NCBI GenBank assembly: GCA_006503535.1
Contig: QYRS01000002.1
Location: forward strand, 868,001 to 932,000
Direction of reading: 5' to 3'
Length of the DNA stretch: 64,000 nt
Origin: Arthrinium phaeospermum
Lineage: Eukaryota > Ascomycota > Sordariomycetes > Amphisphaeriales > Apiosporaceae
A program made the translations under genes and the position numbers. The notes beneath the pieces were generated by a model, which ran no database searches, was not told where the DNA came from, and saw only the letters and a list, made by a program, of their open reading frames with translations. Below, one piece after another: positions 48,562 through 60,467 of this stretch; the stretch's first letter is position 1; the number at the start of each line of letters is the position of its first letter.

Positions 48562-48947
48562 CTTCAGAACGAAATAAAACAATCCTGCAATTGCTAGAAA
48601 GCTGCTTTGGTTCGTGTATATTGCTTTGTTGATTGATGATGAGTCGCATTAACAAGGTCGGGCGGTGGAGGCTGGCAGTACAGGGATGGAAGCAGTGTGT
48701 AAGCTATGGGTGCTGCTGTTGCTCGAGCTTGGACAAGGCTGGATGAGGTTGAGACTACCTACATTCTGAACCAAGCATTTCTCTTTCCGGCGACACGGCA
48801 AATTGTAACTTCTAACTCTACTTTATTTAATCCATTCCCTCGTAACTGAGGAGGCCTCAGCATCAATCTCAGAAATAATCATCTCGGAAACCCTCGACCG
48901 CAATCGACACTACCCAATTCCCTTCGTCGTCTGCCATTGCCAAAGCC
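48562..48947. promoter_or_regulatory. 386-bp bidirectional promoter of dad4 and ies6
   Basis: Compact spacer between two divergent start codons, so the two genes almost certainly share regulatory DNA. No consensus element stands out apart from C/T-rich stretches near the ies6 start. Confidence 0.5.
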
Positions 48948-49553
48948 ATGGCTGCGCCTACCGAAGCGCAGATTGCGCACCAAGAGCTGATCGACAAGCT
49001 CGACATTCACTCCGTCCACAGGACCTTCCGCAACCCGAGCTGGAAGCCGAACTCGCGCCGCAACAAGAACGTGAAGACGATTCTGGGTGACGCCTCGCGA
49101 AAAGAGACATCGTCCATCCTCGCGACGCCCCAAGACGACAGCGGTCCCACGACGCCGGGCGCCAACGCCGACAACGACGGCCTCTCTACATCGGGCACGA
49201 CGACGCCCGCGCCATCCGCGGACGGCGGGAACCTGCAACAGCCAAACCTAGCGCAAGCGTCACGGAGTCTATCGAAGCTGGTACTAGAGAAGACCCTCCG
49301 GCCCAACGGAGGTGCCTCGGGAGGCACCGCTGCAAATGCCCCCAGCGCGACTTACACAAACATCGAGAGTGCACCTTCACTGGCCCATACCAAGCGCTAC
49401 TGCGATATCACCGGCTTACCGGCGCCGTATCTGGACCCCAAGAGCAGATTGAGGTACCACAACAAGGAGGTGTTTGGCTTTATTCGATCTCTGCCCCAGG
49501 GTGTGCCGGAGCAGTACCTAGAAGCCAGGGGTGCGCATACAGTACTCAAGTAA
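48948..49553 (+). CDS. ies6: INO80 subunit Ies6 (YL1 C-terminal domain)
   Basis: Intronless, 201 residues. The N-terminus HRTFRNPSWKPNSRRNKNVK is the conserved Ies6/INO80C start. A Ser/Thr/Pro/Ala-rich spacer follows, then the YL1_C domain around residues 148-185: RYCDITGLPAPYLDPKS and LRYHNKEVFGFIRSLP. Ies6 pairs with Arp5, and the heterodimer is needed for INO80 remodelling activity. Its proximity to arp5 is therefore functionally suggestive. Confidence 0.95.
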   Translation: MAAPTEAQIAHQELIDKLDIHSVHRTFRNPSWKPNSRRNKNVKTILGDASRKETSSILATPQDDSGPTTPGANADNDGLSTSGTTTPAPSADGGNLQQPNLAQASRSLSKLVLEKTLRPNGGASGGTAANAPSATYTNIESAPSLAHTKRYCDITGLPAPYLDPKSRLRYHNKEVFGFIRSLPQGVPEQYLEARGAHTVLK

Positions 49554-51479
49554 AAACAGCAGCATTGGGCGCGGTGCTACTCTACAAAATATGCACGCGC
49601 CCGTCACAGTACTCATGATTTCGACGAGCTGGTGTTGGCCAGCATGTATGATATAGGAAGACCAGTAGGCAAAAGTATTTATGGGAGGCGTTCGAGGATG
49701 TCCTTTGCCAAGGTACACATCTCACTGAAGCAAGCACCCAAGGCAAGGGACGAAGGCTATGACATATTATCACCCACGGCCAAGAATGCACACAACACGG
49801 CGGGAATAGGTGGAATGTTCGACCAACAAAGTCAACCATATCTGGTGATCGGTCACCTCTCGGCGACCGAAACTGAGATATGCTCCGGCTTAATCGTGAT
49901 CAAGATTTGTTCTCTGCCTGTTACTGACGTATACCGAGAATGGATGGGAAACCAAATTCAGTTACCAGAGCTAGATTGCTAAGGATCGCCGCGGCAGAAT
50001 ACATGAATCAAAATTGCAAGTGTGCACATATACCTACCATCCTACCGGCTGTGGCTATAATCGAGCATATATTCGTGTCCCTCATGAATCCATGAATAGG
50101 GACAATCTTGCAGCCGCCATGTCGAAGTATACAACACTTCAAACCCAAGATTTGCTTGGACTGTACAACTTCGCGTGGAGTCGCGACGTTGTCGTGAAAA
50201 AGGTAGACGATGTGAACCAATTTCGGGTTGTTGAGTAAGAGTTGGAAAGTTGGTATGAGAGGAGTCGACAAAAAATGCTTTATTTTCGTGACTGTGCTGT
50301 TGTGGCTGCAGTTGCTCCACAAAGCCACGCAGCCACTCATAGACGACTTCCAATTACTCATCACATGAACATGGAGCCGCTGAATAGATCTGTACATGCA
50401 ATACTGCTCTCATGCTTGACAATTTCATCTTGAAGCATTGCAACTCAACTGTGTAGTGATATTCTCTTATACGCAATATAGCCACTTCCTTATACTTACC
50501 ATGAGAACGACGCCCCATCACTCAAGGGATGCAAAGCATGGCATGGGGCCATGGCAAACTACATGTACATACCTGAAGTTCGTGATGAGCGCAGATGTAG
50601 AGCTTCTTGCGGTAACACCACGAGGCACGAGATATGCGTGCGGTTCAAGTCTATGGCGCGATAGGGCCCTGATTTTATAAGTGAAGGTGGGTATACTCGA
50701 CCAGCCCTACTAACGTGTATCGTAGCATACTTACATGAGGTAGGCTGTAAGACGAAAGAAATAGCTAATCTGTGTGGACCATTAGCCTCAATGCAGTGAC
50801 GATCACGGGCATGTGTATACGCAGGAACCCGAAACCGACGGACTATGGTGCCCTTTTCCAAAGGCAATGTATGGGATGTTTCAGTCATGGAAATCGATAT
50901 TTGTGCAAAAGTTCGAGATTATCCAAGGTAAGAAGAAGGGCCGCAGTCATTGATTTGAACAATCCTCACCAGACGAAATTGGGGAGCTTGCCTTCCAACC
51001 TGATGCATTTGTTACCTATCTACATGAATTATGCAGGTACATACACACCTGGTAAGGGAGCTAGGTCAATCAATACCTACCTAGTTAATAAGCTGTAACA
51101 TAGGGATAGGTACCTGCTGTTGGTCGGCATGATGCACAATTCGCACGCGTCACAGGAGACACGGTTGGTTCATGTCAATGGTCGGAGCCCCTGGGGAAAC
51201 ATGGTCCGTGTTAGATCGCTACCTAATTGAACCAGGAAGCTTACACGTAGTAGCATCTCCATGTAGGTACTGACTGACGTACGCTCTAATTTATAAAATC
51301 GCATCCATTCATTTGATACAATTCGAGGCAAGATACCCATCTTTGGTCTGTACAAAATCCTCGCCGCAGCGCAATAGTACCAGAAGAAGCCGCCCCCGAC
51401 GAAAAGAGACCCAACAAGTCAGAAACGACACATATAGTCTCTGCATCAATCTATCGCAACATTTTCCCATACAGCCAAG
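49554..51479. other. Intergenic region between ies6 and got1
   Basis: 1.9 kb with only short frames. Contains an AGGTACCT palindrome at 51108-51115 and several TACCTAC-type runs. No gene is supported. Confidence 0.45.
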
Positions 51480-52250
51480 ATGCCGACAATGTGGTTGACC
51501 GACACGCAAAGTAAATCCCCACGTCGCGGCAGCAAAACAAGACGAATGAAGCTAACGGTATGCAACAGAAATAGGAGTGGCCTTCTGCTCCGGCGGTAAG
51601 TACCCTTGCGTGTAGGCATGGAGCAAAGGGGCGGAAGCTGACAAGCTGCGCAGGAGGTTTCTTCCTGATCGGAGGTGTCATGATGTTCTTCGACAGAGCC
51701 ATGTAAGTTCGCGCGCTTCCCGTCCCTCGGCACGGGACCTTCTTCAGGAAACTAATGGACTGATCGCGACCTAGGCTGGCAATGGGCAACGTAAGCTCTT
51801 CCTATCCCTCTCCCTCTCCCTCCTCGACCCTTTCAAGAACCCTACCGTAAACCACGGCCTCCGGTCCCAATCGACGAAGACGAAGACGAAGACGCCACGA
51901 ACCACCCGCCCCTTGAACGCGCCGCTAACCTCACCCACCTTCTTTCCTTCCAGATCCTCTTCCTAATCGGCCTCACCATAATCATCGGCCCCCAAAAGAC
52001 CCTCCTCTTCTTCGCGCGCAAGCAAAAGGCCAAGGGCACGGCCGCCTTCTTCGCCGGCCTGCTGCTGATCCTGCTGCGGTGGCCGCTCATCGGCTTCTGC
52101 GTCGAGCTCTACGGCATCATGATCCTCTTTGGCGACTTCCTGGGCACCATCGCCGGCTTCGCGCGCAACGCCCCCGTCGTCGGCCCCTACATCGGCATGC
52201 TGGTCGACCGCATCGGGCTGGGGCGACGCAATGCCGAGCTGCCTGTATGA
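51480..52250 (+). CDS. got1: Golgi transport protein Got1
   Basis: Exons 51480-51510, 51569-51595, 51654-51702, 51775-51790 and 51954-52250, 139 residues, the usual Got1 length. Introns are 58, 58, 72 and 163 nt; two exons are just 27 and 16 nt. The protein starts MPTMWLTDTQKIGVAF and continues FFLIGGVMMFFDRAMLAMGN, LFLIGLTIIIGPQKTLLFF, GTAAFFAGLLLILLRWPLIG and YGIMILFGDFLGTIAGF, giving four membrane helices with the conserved FFDRA and GPQKT loops. Got1 is a small tetraspan protein of COPII vesicles and early Golgi needed for ER-to-Golgi and Golgi transport. Convergent with profilin. Confidence 0.95.
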
Positions 52251-53018
52251 GAAAGGAGAATCGGACGGAAAGAGAAAGACGAAACAAAACCATGAAAGGC
52301 CAAAAAAGAGAAGAAAAAACAGTCGGGAGGCACGCAGGGGTAGATAGGAACCATTGAACCTGGGTGGGGTGTTGAGTTGCAATGCTTACCTGTCGCGGGC
52401 GGGCCTGTTCACGATATTTTGTCACGGCTGACGATTGCTTGGTGCATGTCAGGGCCATGAGCACTCATGATAGAATGGCGTTGGCGGTATTGTATGTATA
52501 GAAATGTTCGTTATACGATGTCATGGCTGTTGGGATCGGTGTTGGCTAGAGTAAGGTATACCCAAAAAGGGGACCGGAGCCGGCGTATCTACAAATTACC
52601 CCTATTTAATCGTACAGACACGTACATCCAAATTTTATTCATTCACGAGGCAACCGCACAAAACATCTTGTGCACAACAATGGGACGCATTGGGACTTCG
52701 CAGTTTGAGTTCAGGTCGTATATCATTCGCCTATGCAGGATCCAAGGAGGTCTGGAGAACACAGTTCTCGAGCAGTCGAAGACCTCAGCAAACCCAAGCA
52801 TGAAAGCGTCGTCGGAAAGGTGGCTCTAGACAAGGACTTTCTTCCTCTTCCGCGCGCACACACAAAATCCTCTATAACGTGTCATACCAGACAGTGTCGT
52901 TGAGTTGGCGTATCGATACATGTCTGGCCATCGGTTTTCTCCATACTGAAAAATCGCTACCACTCCATGACGAACCACTACCGCTCCAGACACAACCGAG
53001 GGAAGGCCCGCAAATGAA
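52251..53018. other. Convergent region between got1 and profilin
   Basis: 3' flanks only; nothing further recognised. Confidence 0.5.
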
Positions 53019-53852
53019 TTAGTAGCCGACCTTGATCAGGTAGTCGGCCAACGCCTCGACGGTCTGGGCGGCGTTTCCAGCCTGGACACCCTCGCCGTAG
53101 TGGCCAACGAGGATAGCCTGCGTGGTCTTGACTGCGAGAATACCGGTGCGGCCCTATATCCAGACATATATGATCAGCTGACCGCACTACGGGGGGGCAT
53201 CGTAACGAGAATGCTAGGGGGCAGAGGGTTAAAACATACCTGGCGACCGTACATACTCCGGTCCTCGACCCTGAAAATGACGTATCGCTCACCACCGACG
53301 TGAGCACCCTCGGAGAGCGCCTTGTCGACGGCACCAGCAGCGCCGGTGACGATGTTGGCGATGTTCTTCATCTCCTCGGGCTTGATCTGTAGTTGTACTG
53401 GTCAGCATATGGCCCCTTTTCGGTTCTTCCCCTTATTCCGCATTGTCGCGACAGATGCCTGATCCGTGTCGTTCGAGGTGATTCAAGGCGATGTCTGGGG
53501 GTGCAGGGTCGGGGTGGAATAGTGGTGGTGCCGTACCGTGAAGCCAGCTGAGGACGCCCACACGCTGTCACCAGCGACGCTGATGATGGCGGCCTTGTCG
53601 ATGTGGCCACTCTTCACCAGGCTATTCAACGAGCACTCAAGTTAGCATGGGCAATGCAATCGTCCGTCATTGATAGTCCGTTTCGCTTTCTTCGTCACCG
53701 AGGAGTGGTGGGTGGTGGCTCGTACCTATCGTCAACGTATGCTAACCATCACGAACGGAAAAAGTCAGCGTCAAGTTTGATTCGGGATCCTGGCCAAGGC
53801 GGGGTTGTCTTGGTTCGGGTTCGGGTGCATTCTTCTTACCTTGCCAAGACAT
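53019..53852 (-). CDS. pfy1: Profilin
   Basis: Exons (minus) 53852-53840, 53741-53726, 53621-53537, 53386-53240 and 53153-53019; 131 residues, the usual profilin size. The first two exons are 13 and 16 nt and encode MSWQAYVDD. The body has the standard pattern: HIDKAAIISVAGDSVWA, IKPEEMKNIA, the actin-facing segment RYVIFRVEDRSMYGR, and the C-terminal helix EALADYLIKVGY that with the N-terminal Trp and Tyr forms the polyproline-binding face. Profilin binds G-actin and formins and feeds actin assembly at hyphal tips. Introns of 98, 104, 150 and 86 nt are somewhat long, as often seen in highly expressed cytoskeletal genes. Confidence 0.97.
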
Positions 53853-56800
53853 GGTGGTTAATGTGTGTGGGTGGACTGGTACTCGGTGATGGGAGATACT
53901 AGGAGGAAGAAGCAAAAAAAAGAAGTTCCTGTTGTCTGGGAATCAGAAATGATGTTGAAGAGGTGCAGCAGGGAGAGAGGTTGGGAAGAGTGGATGACTA
54001 GTAGACTGGAAGCCTTTAGGAAGCTTTGTCAAGTTGCTTGCTACAAAGGGGACGAATATCACTTTGGTTGCTCGGCGGGTGGAATGGCCCAACGCAATTT
54101 GGTCAACCAGGAGGGGTAAGTTTAGGTAGGGACCGCACGTAGTCGCTTTAGGGGACTGCCAGGCACTAAAGGAACTAAAGGAAAGGCATGGAATGGGTCC
54201 TTCAAGGCGCTCCAAGATGCGGGACGCTGCGTGGATTCTGCCCTTGGAAAAACCCGCTCTTTTCCAATGGAAGCCAGCGCAGAACCCAGCGGGTTTGTTA
54301 GTATCAAGCGGTCAAGACGGTGGAGTTATTAACAATCAATTGATCCCTTCTTCATGCTCCGATGCTTCTGCCAGTTTCTTCTAGAGTGGTAGAGTGGGCA
54401 GCAGCTAAGTATCTGTGCAGTGTTTGGAAGCCAGCGCAGCGCCTGCAACTTGGCTTGGAACCTGCGTCAATGACATACCATAGCATGTAGCATGTAACTT
54501 GGTGGTTGCTTGATTTATGCCATCTCGCCATGCTCACCTGTTATCCAACTTTGATACGATCGGCGTGTCTCACCTTGCTTACACGGGTCTCTTATAGATG
54601 TATTATATAAGTCACCCTTCTTGGGCTTCTCTATACATGAGTGCCTACCTACTGAGGGTTGCTTATTATTATGTTGCTGGTTGCCGCCTACGGCGCTGAT
54701 TGCGGCGTTTGTGTATCTGGTTTGGTATCATGCTTTCATTTGATATCATTGCTGCAGCCAGCCTACGGGCATCGGTATCCTGAGTCCAGTCCTGACCACT
54801 GACTTTTGGGAACCCCTCGGTCCCATTTCGTCATATTTTCTGCCCGCCCATGTCCGAAAGAATTACCCCGCCAACTCTTCAGCCCTGATAATTCATTCGA
54901 CCTAGTGGGGCTGTCCTGGCCAACCCTATGGCATACATGTATGTATAATACTTCGTTCCTGTTAGCAACTTTGGTGTCTGTACCTGCAATAACGCTGCAT
55001 ATAAGAAGAAGGAAAAGAAAATAGAAAAGCGAAATGAAGGTGAATAAAAATACCAGATTGAATTGAATGTTGTTTTCTTCTCTCTTTTTTCCACAGGAGG
55101 TGCTGCTAGACTGAACCCTGATTAGAGAGGTTCTAGAACAGTTACCAAGACACGGTAGCCTTTGAGCAGGTGTACATATATCCAATTTTCATACATCTTG
55201 CTTGGCTTTGATGGCCAGCCTCCTACGTCTTGCTACGTAACGTAGCGATGTCCTGCAAAACTCAGAGTCTATATCATGTGAATACGAGTGTGGTGATGAT
55301 GGACAGCGTCGCAAACGAGCTTGCTGTTGTTGCCGGCCACTCAGTATTGCCAATGCATGTACTTATGTTGTTGTCGAAGAAACAACGTCATGTACAAGTG
55401 TTCCCACAAGTCGTCAACTTAAACGTTGTGCCTCATCTGTAGACTTGAAGTGCCAACTCTTTTTATGCTGATTTTGATACAAGCCCGCTTACACGAGATG
55501 AAGACTTTACTCTATCTGCGTCTGAGCCAAACTAGAGGAACCATGATCGCTATACTACCTAGGTATGTAAGGTAACTCTTTCGGGTGTTATGTTGCCTCT
55601 GGCAAGAGTATCTTTGGGCCATATCCAGGAGCACACTATTTCAAACCTATCATCGATCATTTGATCAGCTGCCACCTATTCGACTGAATAGAGGAATAGG
55701 ATAGATAGGAAAGACGGGAAAAGCTCCGGCTTCGAGGGTTGTTGCCTGTCAAAACCAGCAAGTCAAAGTGTTCTATTGCCATGGTCACCCCTTTACGTAG
55801 GTATCCCTTTGTCTGCAAGGTGAAGACCACCTTTGGCCAGCTTCGATATGATCACCGTCGTTAAACAAACAATCAAACACATGTACATAGGCCGACGACA
55901 AGACACGTGATGAAAAGCTGATTGCGGGGTTGGAAACCTGGGAACTGATGCCAAGACCGGATGCAAAGCCGGAGCCAGTCGGTACAGCAGTTTTCCAAGC
56001 CTTCAAAGGCAGGATCACGGGTCAAGACAAGGGAGATCCCCGAGTGTCGACGGAGCGAGATACTGACATTGAACCTTGGGTTGCGAAGCGGATACGGGGC
56101 CGAACCGAGACCCCACTCTTTAGATCCGAGCAATTTGCAATCATGAAACATCCAGGGCCTCCACCCTTGACTGAATCAAGGCGCCTGAAACGCACCTTGT
56201 TCCTGAGCTTGGGGGAGATGAACATGCTTTCCTTGCATGACATTCTTCCATGTCTGCACACAACAGCCAGCCAGGTGTGGTGCTGTACATTAAGTCATCA
56301 TCCCATATTTCGCTGTCAACAGGTGGCTCAGTGGCTGCCGGTTGCGTCATCACATGCTTTCGATTCTCTCGATTTCCAGTGACCGCGGCTTGACGGAGTC
56401 GACATCCTGCGTCAGAAGTGAAGGTGTGTGTACCTAGTCGATCGATTGCGGCGGCTGCCTATGGAGTTGAGGCAACCGGCTTGCCTCTTAAACGAGCAGA
56501 CGGCCGGCTCGCATACTACTACATCGGGGGTATCCGGCAGTGAAACACACTCCCGATCGGCTACTGCCATCCATCACTCAGCTATGCATGTATTGACAGG
56601 GTCTCATTGGCTGCACTGTAAAGTACGACGCGAGGACGGCCTACTTGGCCAAAGTTTCTTTAGGCTGTCAGCAACGTTTCGTCGGGCAAGGGAAAAGCAA
56701 CCGGATTTGACACTGCGACGCTGCATACTGCTCCCTTATTCACACCCTGTCATTTCCCGCCGTTACACCGCACACAGGCACGACCGACTAATGTAGCTGT

Positions 56801-58473
56801 CGATTCGCAGCTGCACAACACATGAGCATGGCCAAGCCTGAACAGAAATCCCGCGTCGGGTCTGGGCTGCCATTGGTTTAGTTTCGGGGCTCCGCTGGTA
56901 CATAGACTCGGGTCCGTCGTCTGAAGTTGAGCGACACGACGCCTTTTACAGATGGCAAGATGGCGGCTCCATCGTAGACAGGGACCACGCAACATCGCCA
57001 GCGCGAACACTGGGGAAGAATGGGTGCAATGATTTATGCTATTGATCTCATACCAAGGTCATTGCTGTTTTGGGAGAACCAGATGGATCTCCGATCATTC
57101 AGGCAACCCGGAACAGGTGCTCGTCTGATCGCGAGCTGCATGCCTTGCTTGCTCGGAGCTTGCGTACAGCAATTTGGTGCAGTCTCGCAGTGCCGACTCT
57201 TAGCACGGTACTGCAATACTACGACGGCCAGACTTGACATCAGCAGGGCAGTAAGCAGGGGGGTTGTTCCGATTGCTTCGCGTTCCGGTTCCTGCATATG
57301 CTGCCCCTGCGTGCTGCGTGCTGCGTGCTTCTGGAAATACTTGAGACAGTCGCACTGACGAGTCGTTCCAATCTGGGGTAATAGAGCCGCCTATCGTTTT
57401 CCATTCCATGCTTGCCTTGCGAAGCTGCTGAGTCCGGACCCGACCAGAACCCGACCACCAGAGTTCAACTGCTGACCGAGAACTAGCGGCAAACTTCTTG
57501 ACTGGTGAGAGTTCGGGTCTTTTTTCTCTCTTTTCTTTTTCTACCAGGTACTGTAGACTAGACCCGGGCAGTCGCTAGTTATGGATAGCAATTCAAGCAT
57601 ATCAAATTCCCGTTTTGATTAAATCTGATCACACCTTCTTCCGAGCTCTCCACTTTCTCATCTTGATGCGACGAGAACAGTCATGTACCAATTGCCTAGC
57701 TGCTTATGCTTTTCTGGGGCACGATCATCCCGGTTGGTGATCGAGGCCCCAGTTTAGCCGTTGTCCAGGCCCCGGTCCATCAACCTCAAACAACTTGTCC
57801 GAAGTATTCCTACCCTGATCCTGTACCAGCACTTTTGGCTAATACATTGGCAGAATGAAGGGTCCATTGCTCCTTTTCTTCACGTTGTACGCTCTGATTA
57901 CGGACATCTGCATATGTCGGAGGCAGCGCTAGGTTGCGTCGAATGAACAGAAAAAGCTGCCTAGGATAGGTGATAGGGATCCAGATGCGTTAATGAGTCG
58001 TGATCCATCCCAAACGTTTTTCATTTCGCTTGTCCTTGAAACATCCCACTCCATCCCCCCCTCGCCCTTTTCGACTTGTTTTTAGAAACAGCGTGCTTGG
58101 ATCGCCTGTCATTAGTCCGGCCGTGGAGCAGGTGGCCAGCAGAAACGGGGATTTGGGTAGTTGGTCGGAAGATTGGTCGCATCACTAGCCTACCATGTCC
58201 TGCAGAGCAGAAGTTAAGCAAGTTTAGTCCGGCCAAGTCTATCTTGAGGCATGGTGCGGTGGACGCCAAATGGGCAGGATGGGTTCGTGACGCACGTCCG
58301 CGCCCGACTCATCCCTGGCAGGCGGACCAGGCCCTGTATCAGATCAACCCCGACCTGATAGTCGGCTGCATTATATTGATGACCAGCTCCCCCCTTCGTC
58401 GGATGTGGCAGTGACAATTGCTACTGCAACCGACCACTGCCTTGCCTCTGCCTATTAGTCAAGTCAGGACGCG
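53853..58473. other. 4.6-kb region without a convincing gene
   Basis: Profilin promoter at the left end and upstream region of the next gene at the right end. The longest frames (for example 55930-56382 and 58076-58414) lack family features or regular codon use. An ACCTAGGT palindrome occurs at 55557-55564. I see no tRNA or rRNA. Confidence 0.45.
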
Positions 58474-60467
58474 ATGATGCATGAACGACCGAGTACTTCC
58501 GGGGGGCCAAGCTCCAAGTCCCTCCAGGTCGACTCTTTCAACTTTGACAAATATGACAAAAGGGTCTCGAGAGATGATTTCTACGTGAGCTTGAAACCGG
58601 AGGGAGGACTACGGCCGCGGCAGATATCACCAGCAACCGGAACGGCAACGACAGGCTTGCCGACACCCGAGGCCAGCCCTAACAGCATAGCCACCTCGCG
58701 AGCCCCAATACCCGTCATAAGATTGCCCACGCCAGAGTCGGCGAGCGACTCATCATCTATCGGGATGGCCATCGGAAGCAGTCCAGTACGCCAGCAATCG
58801 GCATCGAGTTCTCAGCAAACATTACGGCCAGCCTTCAACCGAAACCCCACCTCGCCCTTATCCGCAGTCGAGAGTGTAGGCTCCACGGACTCGTCTCCCG
58901 GGGCCAAGAAGCCAGCTGGGAAGTGGAAGCTCTTCGGCAGGTTTGGAAAGAAGCATTCAGAGAGCGCCCAGCCCTCACCCACCACCTCTGTGTCTTCTAA
59001 CGAAGCGAAGGGCGCGAGCCGCCCTGGGCAAGCACCCGCCGCCCCTCAAGTGGAAGGAGAGAGGAACGTCGCCAGAAACAACACGGTTTCGGCCCCGAAG
59101 ACGCCGGGGCGACACAAGCCCCTCGTCGTCCGCTCGGCCACGATGCCTTACATGGACCAGCCGCAGCCGTCGAGGCCCAACAACGCAAGCGCAAGCACCG
59201 ACACCTTTCGGGGCACGGGCAACGGGGCACCTCCCGCCAGCGGGTTGCTGAACGTGGATATTCCAGACAGCAATCTGGAGAGGTACAGTGTCATGTTTGG
59301 AGATGTGCTCAAGAACAACCATTCTGCCTCCTCGCTATTGGCAAGACGCCAGGCCACCCTGAACAAGCTGAAGACGCTTGGTGATACACCAGAGCACCCA
59401 GAGGTTCGTCCGGCCTCCCCGAGAAATGATGGGAGCCATTGGCTAACAAACTACAATAGACGTTGGGAGAAACTCATAGAGCGAATCGCAGGGCGACATC
59501 GCCTCAACCAATGGCATCGCCATCTTTTAATCTATTCCCGGTGCCCTCTGCCGCTGAGACAGCGCCCCGGCCCGCGCCTCGACAGCAAGTGCCTCGGCCA
59601 CAAGCACAAATACCTCGGCCACACGCACAAGCGCCCCGGCCACCACCGAAAGGCACGTCGCTGGCAAGATCCAATACTTCACCGGCCATGCTGCACTCCC
59701 CGATGAAAGCCACATTCGACGACGTGCGCCCATATAACCACCTCAAAGATCTCCCGAAAGGCCAGGTGAACAAGGGCAAGATGACCATCGCGACCCTGGC
59801 CCGGTCACGAGAACATTCGGTGCCCAGATTCAACGCCGAGGAATCAAGCCTCATCCTGGAGTCGCCAACCGAGATGGACGAGGAAGGATTTTCGCCCAAA
59901 GATGGAACGTCGTCGCCAGCAATCATCCGATCTACATCCGTGAAGCCCCAGATCCACGAGCCCAAGTGGCAGATGATCAACGCGTCGTCGCAACAGCTCC
60001 CCATGTCCGGGTCCTCGTCCGTAACGAGCTCGCGCAAGCGCTCTCCGTCCTCCATCTCCTCGGCGCAGACGCACATCACCAAGCCGTCCGTCGACTCGGA
60101 CACCTTGAATGAGCTGACGCCCACTACCAGCAACGCCACCACGGCGCCTCGGGGCAGCTCAGAAGAGAAGCAGACTTCGCCCGCGCCCGCAGCCATGCCC
60201 GTCGCCGGCATGACCGCGGTGGAGCAGTCCATCGCACGGCAGATTTCGGTGTCGCGGGAGCAGCGGCGCATGCTCAAGCCGCTGCAGACCACCTTTGGAA
60301 GTGGTCCGCGCCCGCCGCCCAGGCGCGGCAGCGGTCCCGGCAGCGGCAAGGTCCCGCTCCACATCAGCCCCCTGCCCACGCCCAAGATCGCCATGGGCCA
60401 GAACGAGCGGCTGGCCGAGACGAAGCTCGTGACGCCGACGCTGGTCACCCCCAGGAGACGGACTTGA
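58474..60467 (+). CDS. Ser/Pro-rich, largely disordered fungal protein
   Basis: Exons 58474-59403 and 59460-60467 around a 56-nt phase-0 intron (donor GTTCGT, GGCTAACA branch, TAG acceptor); 645 residues. The composition is dominated by Ser, Pro, Thr, Ala and basic residues with many SP/TP sites, suggesting a disordered phospho-regulated protein. A recognisable ordered island sits near residues 265-305: DIPDSNLERYSVMFGDVL and LLARRQATLNKLKTL; NLERYSVMF-type motifs occur in conserved but uncharacterised fungal proteins. The second exon carries a Pro/Gln/Ala repeat (QVPRPQAQIPRPHAQAPRPP). No membrane segment or signal peptide. Function unknown. Confidence 0.8.

Noticed and set aside
55930..56382. 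150-codon plus-strand frame in the gene-poor stretch
   Set aside because: No domain, no orthologue-like pattern and no neighbouring exons that extend it.
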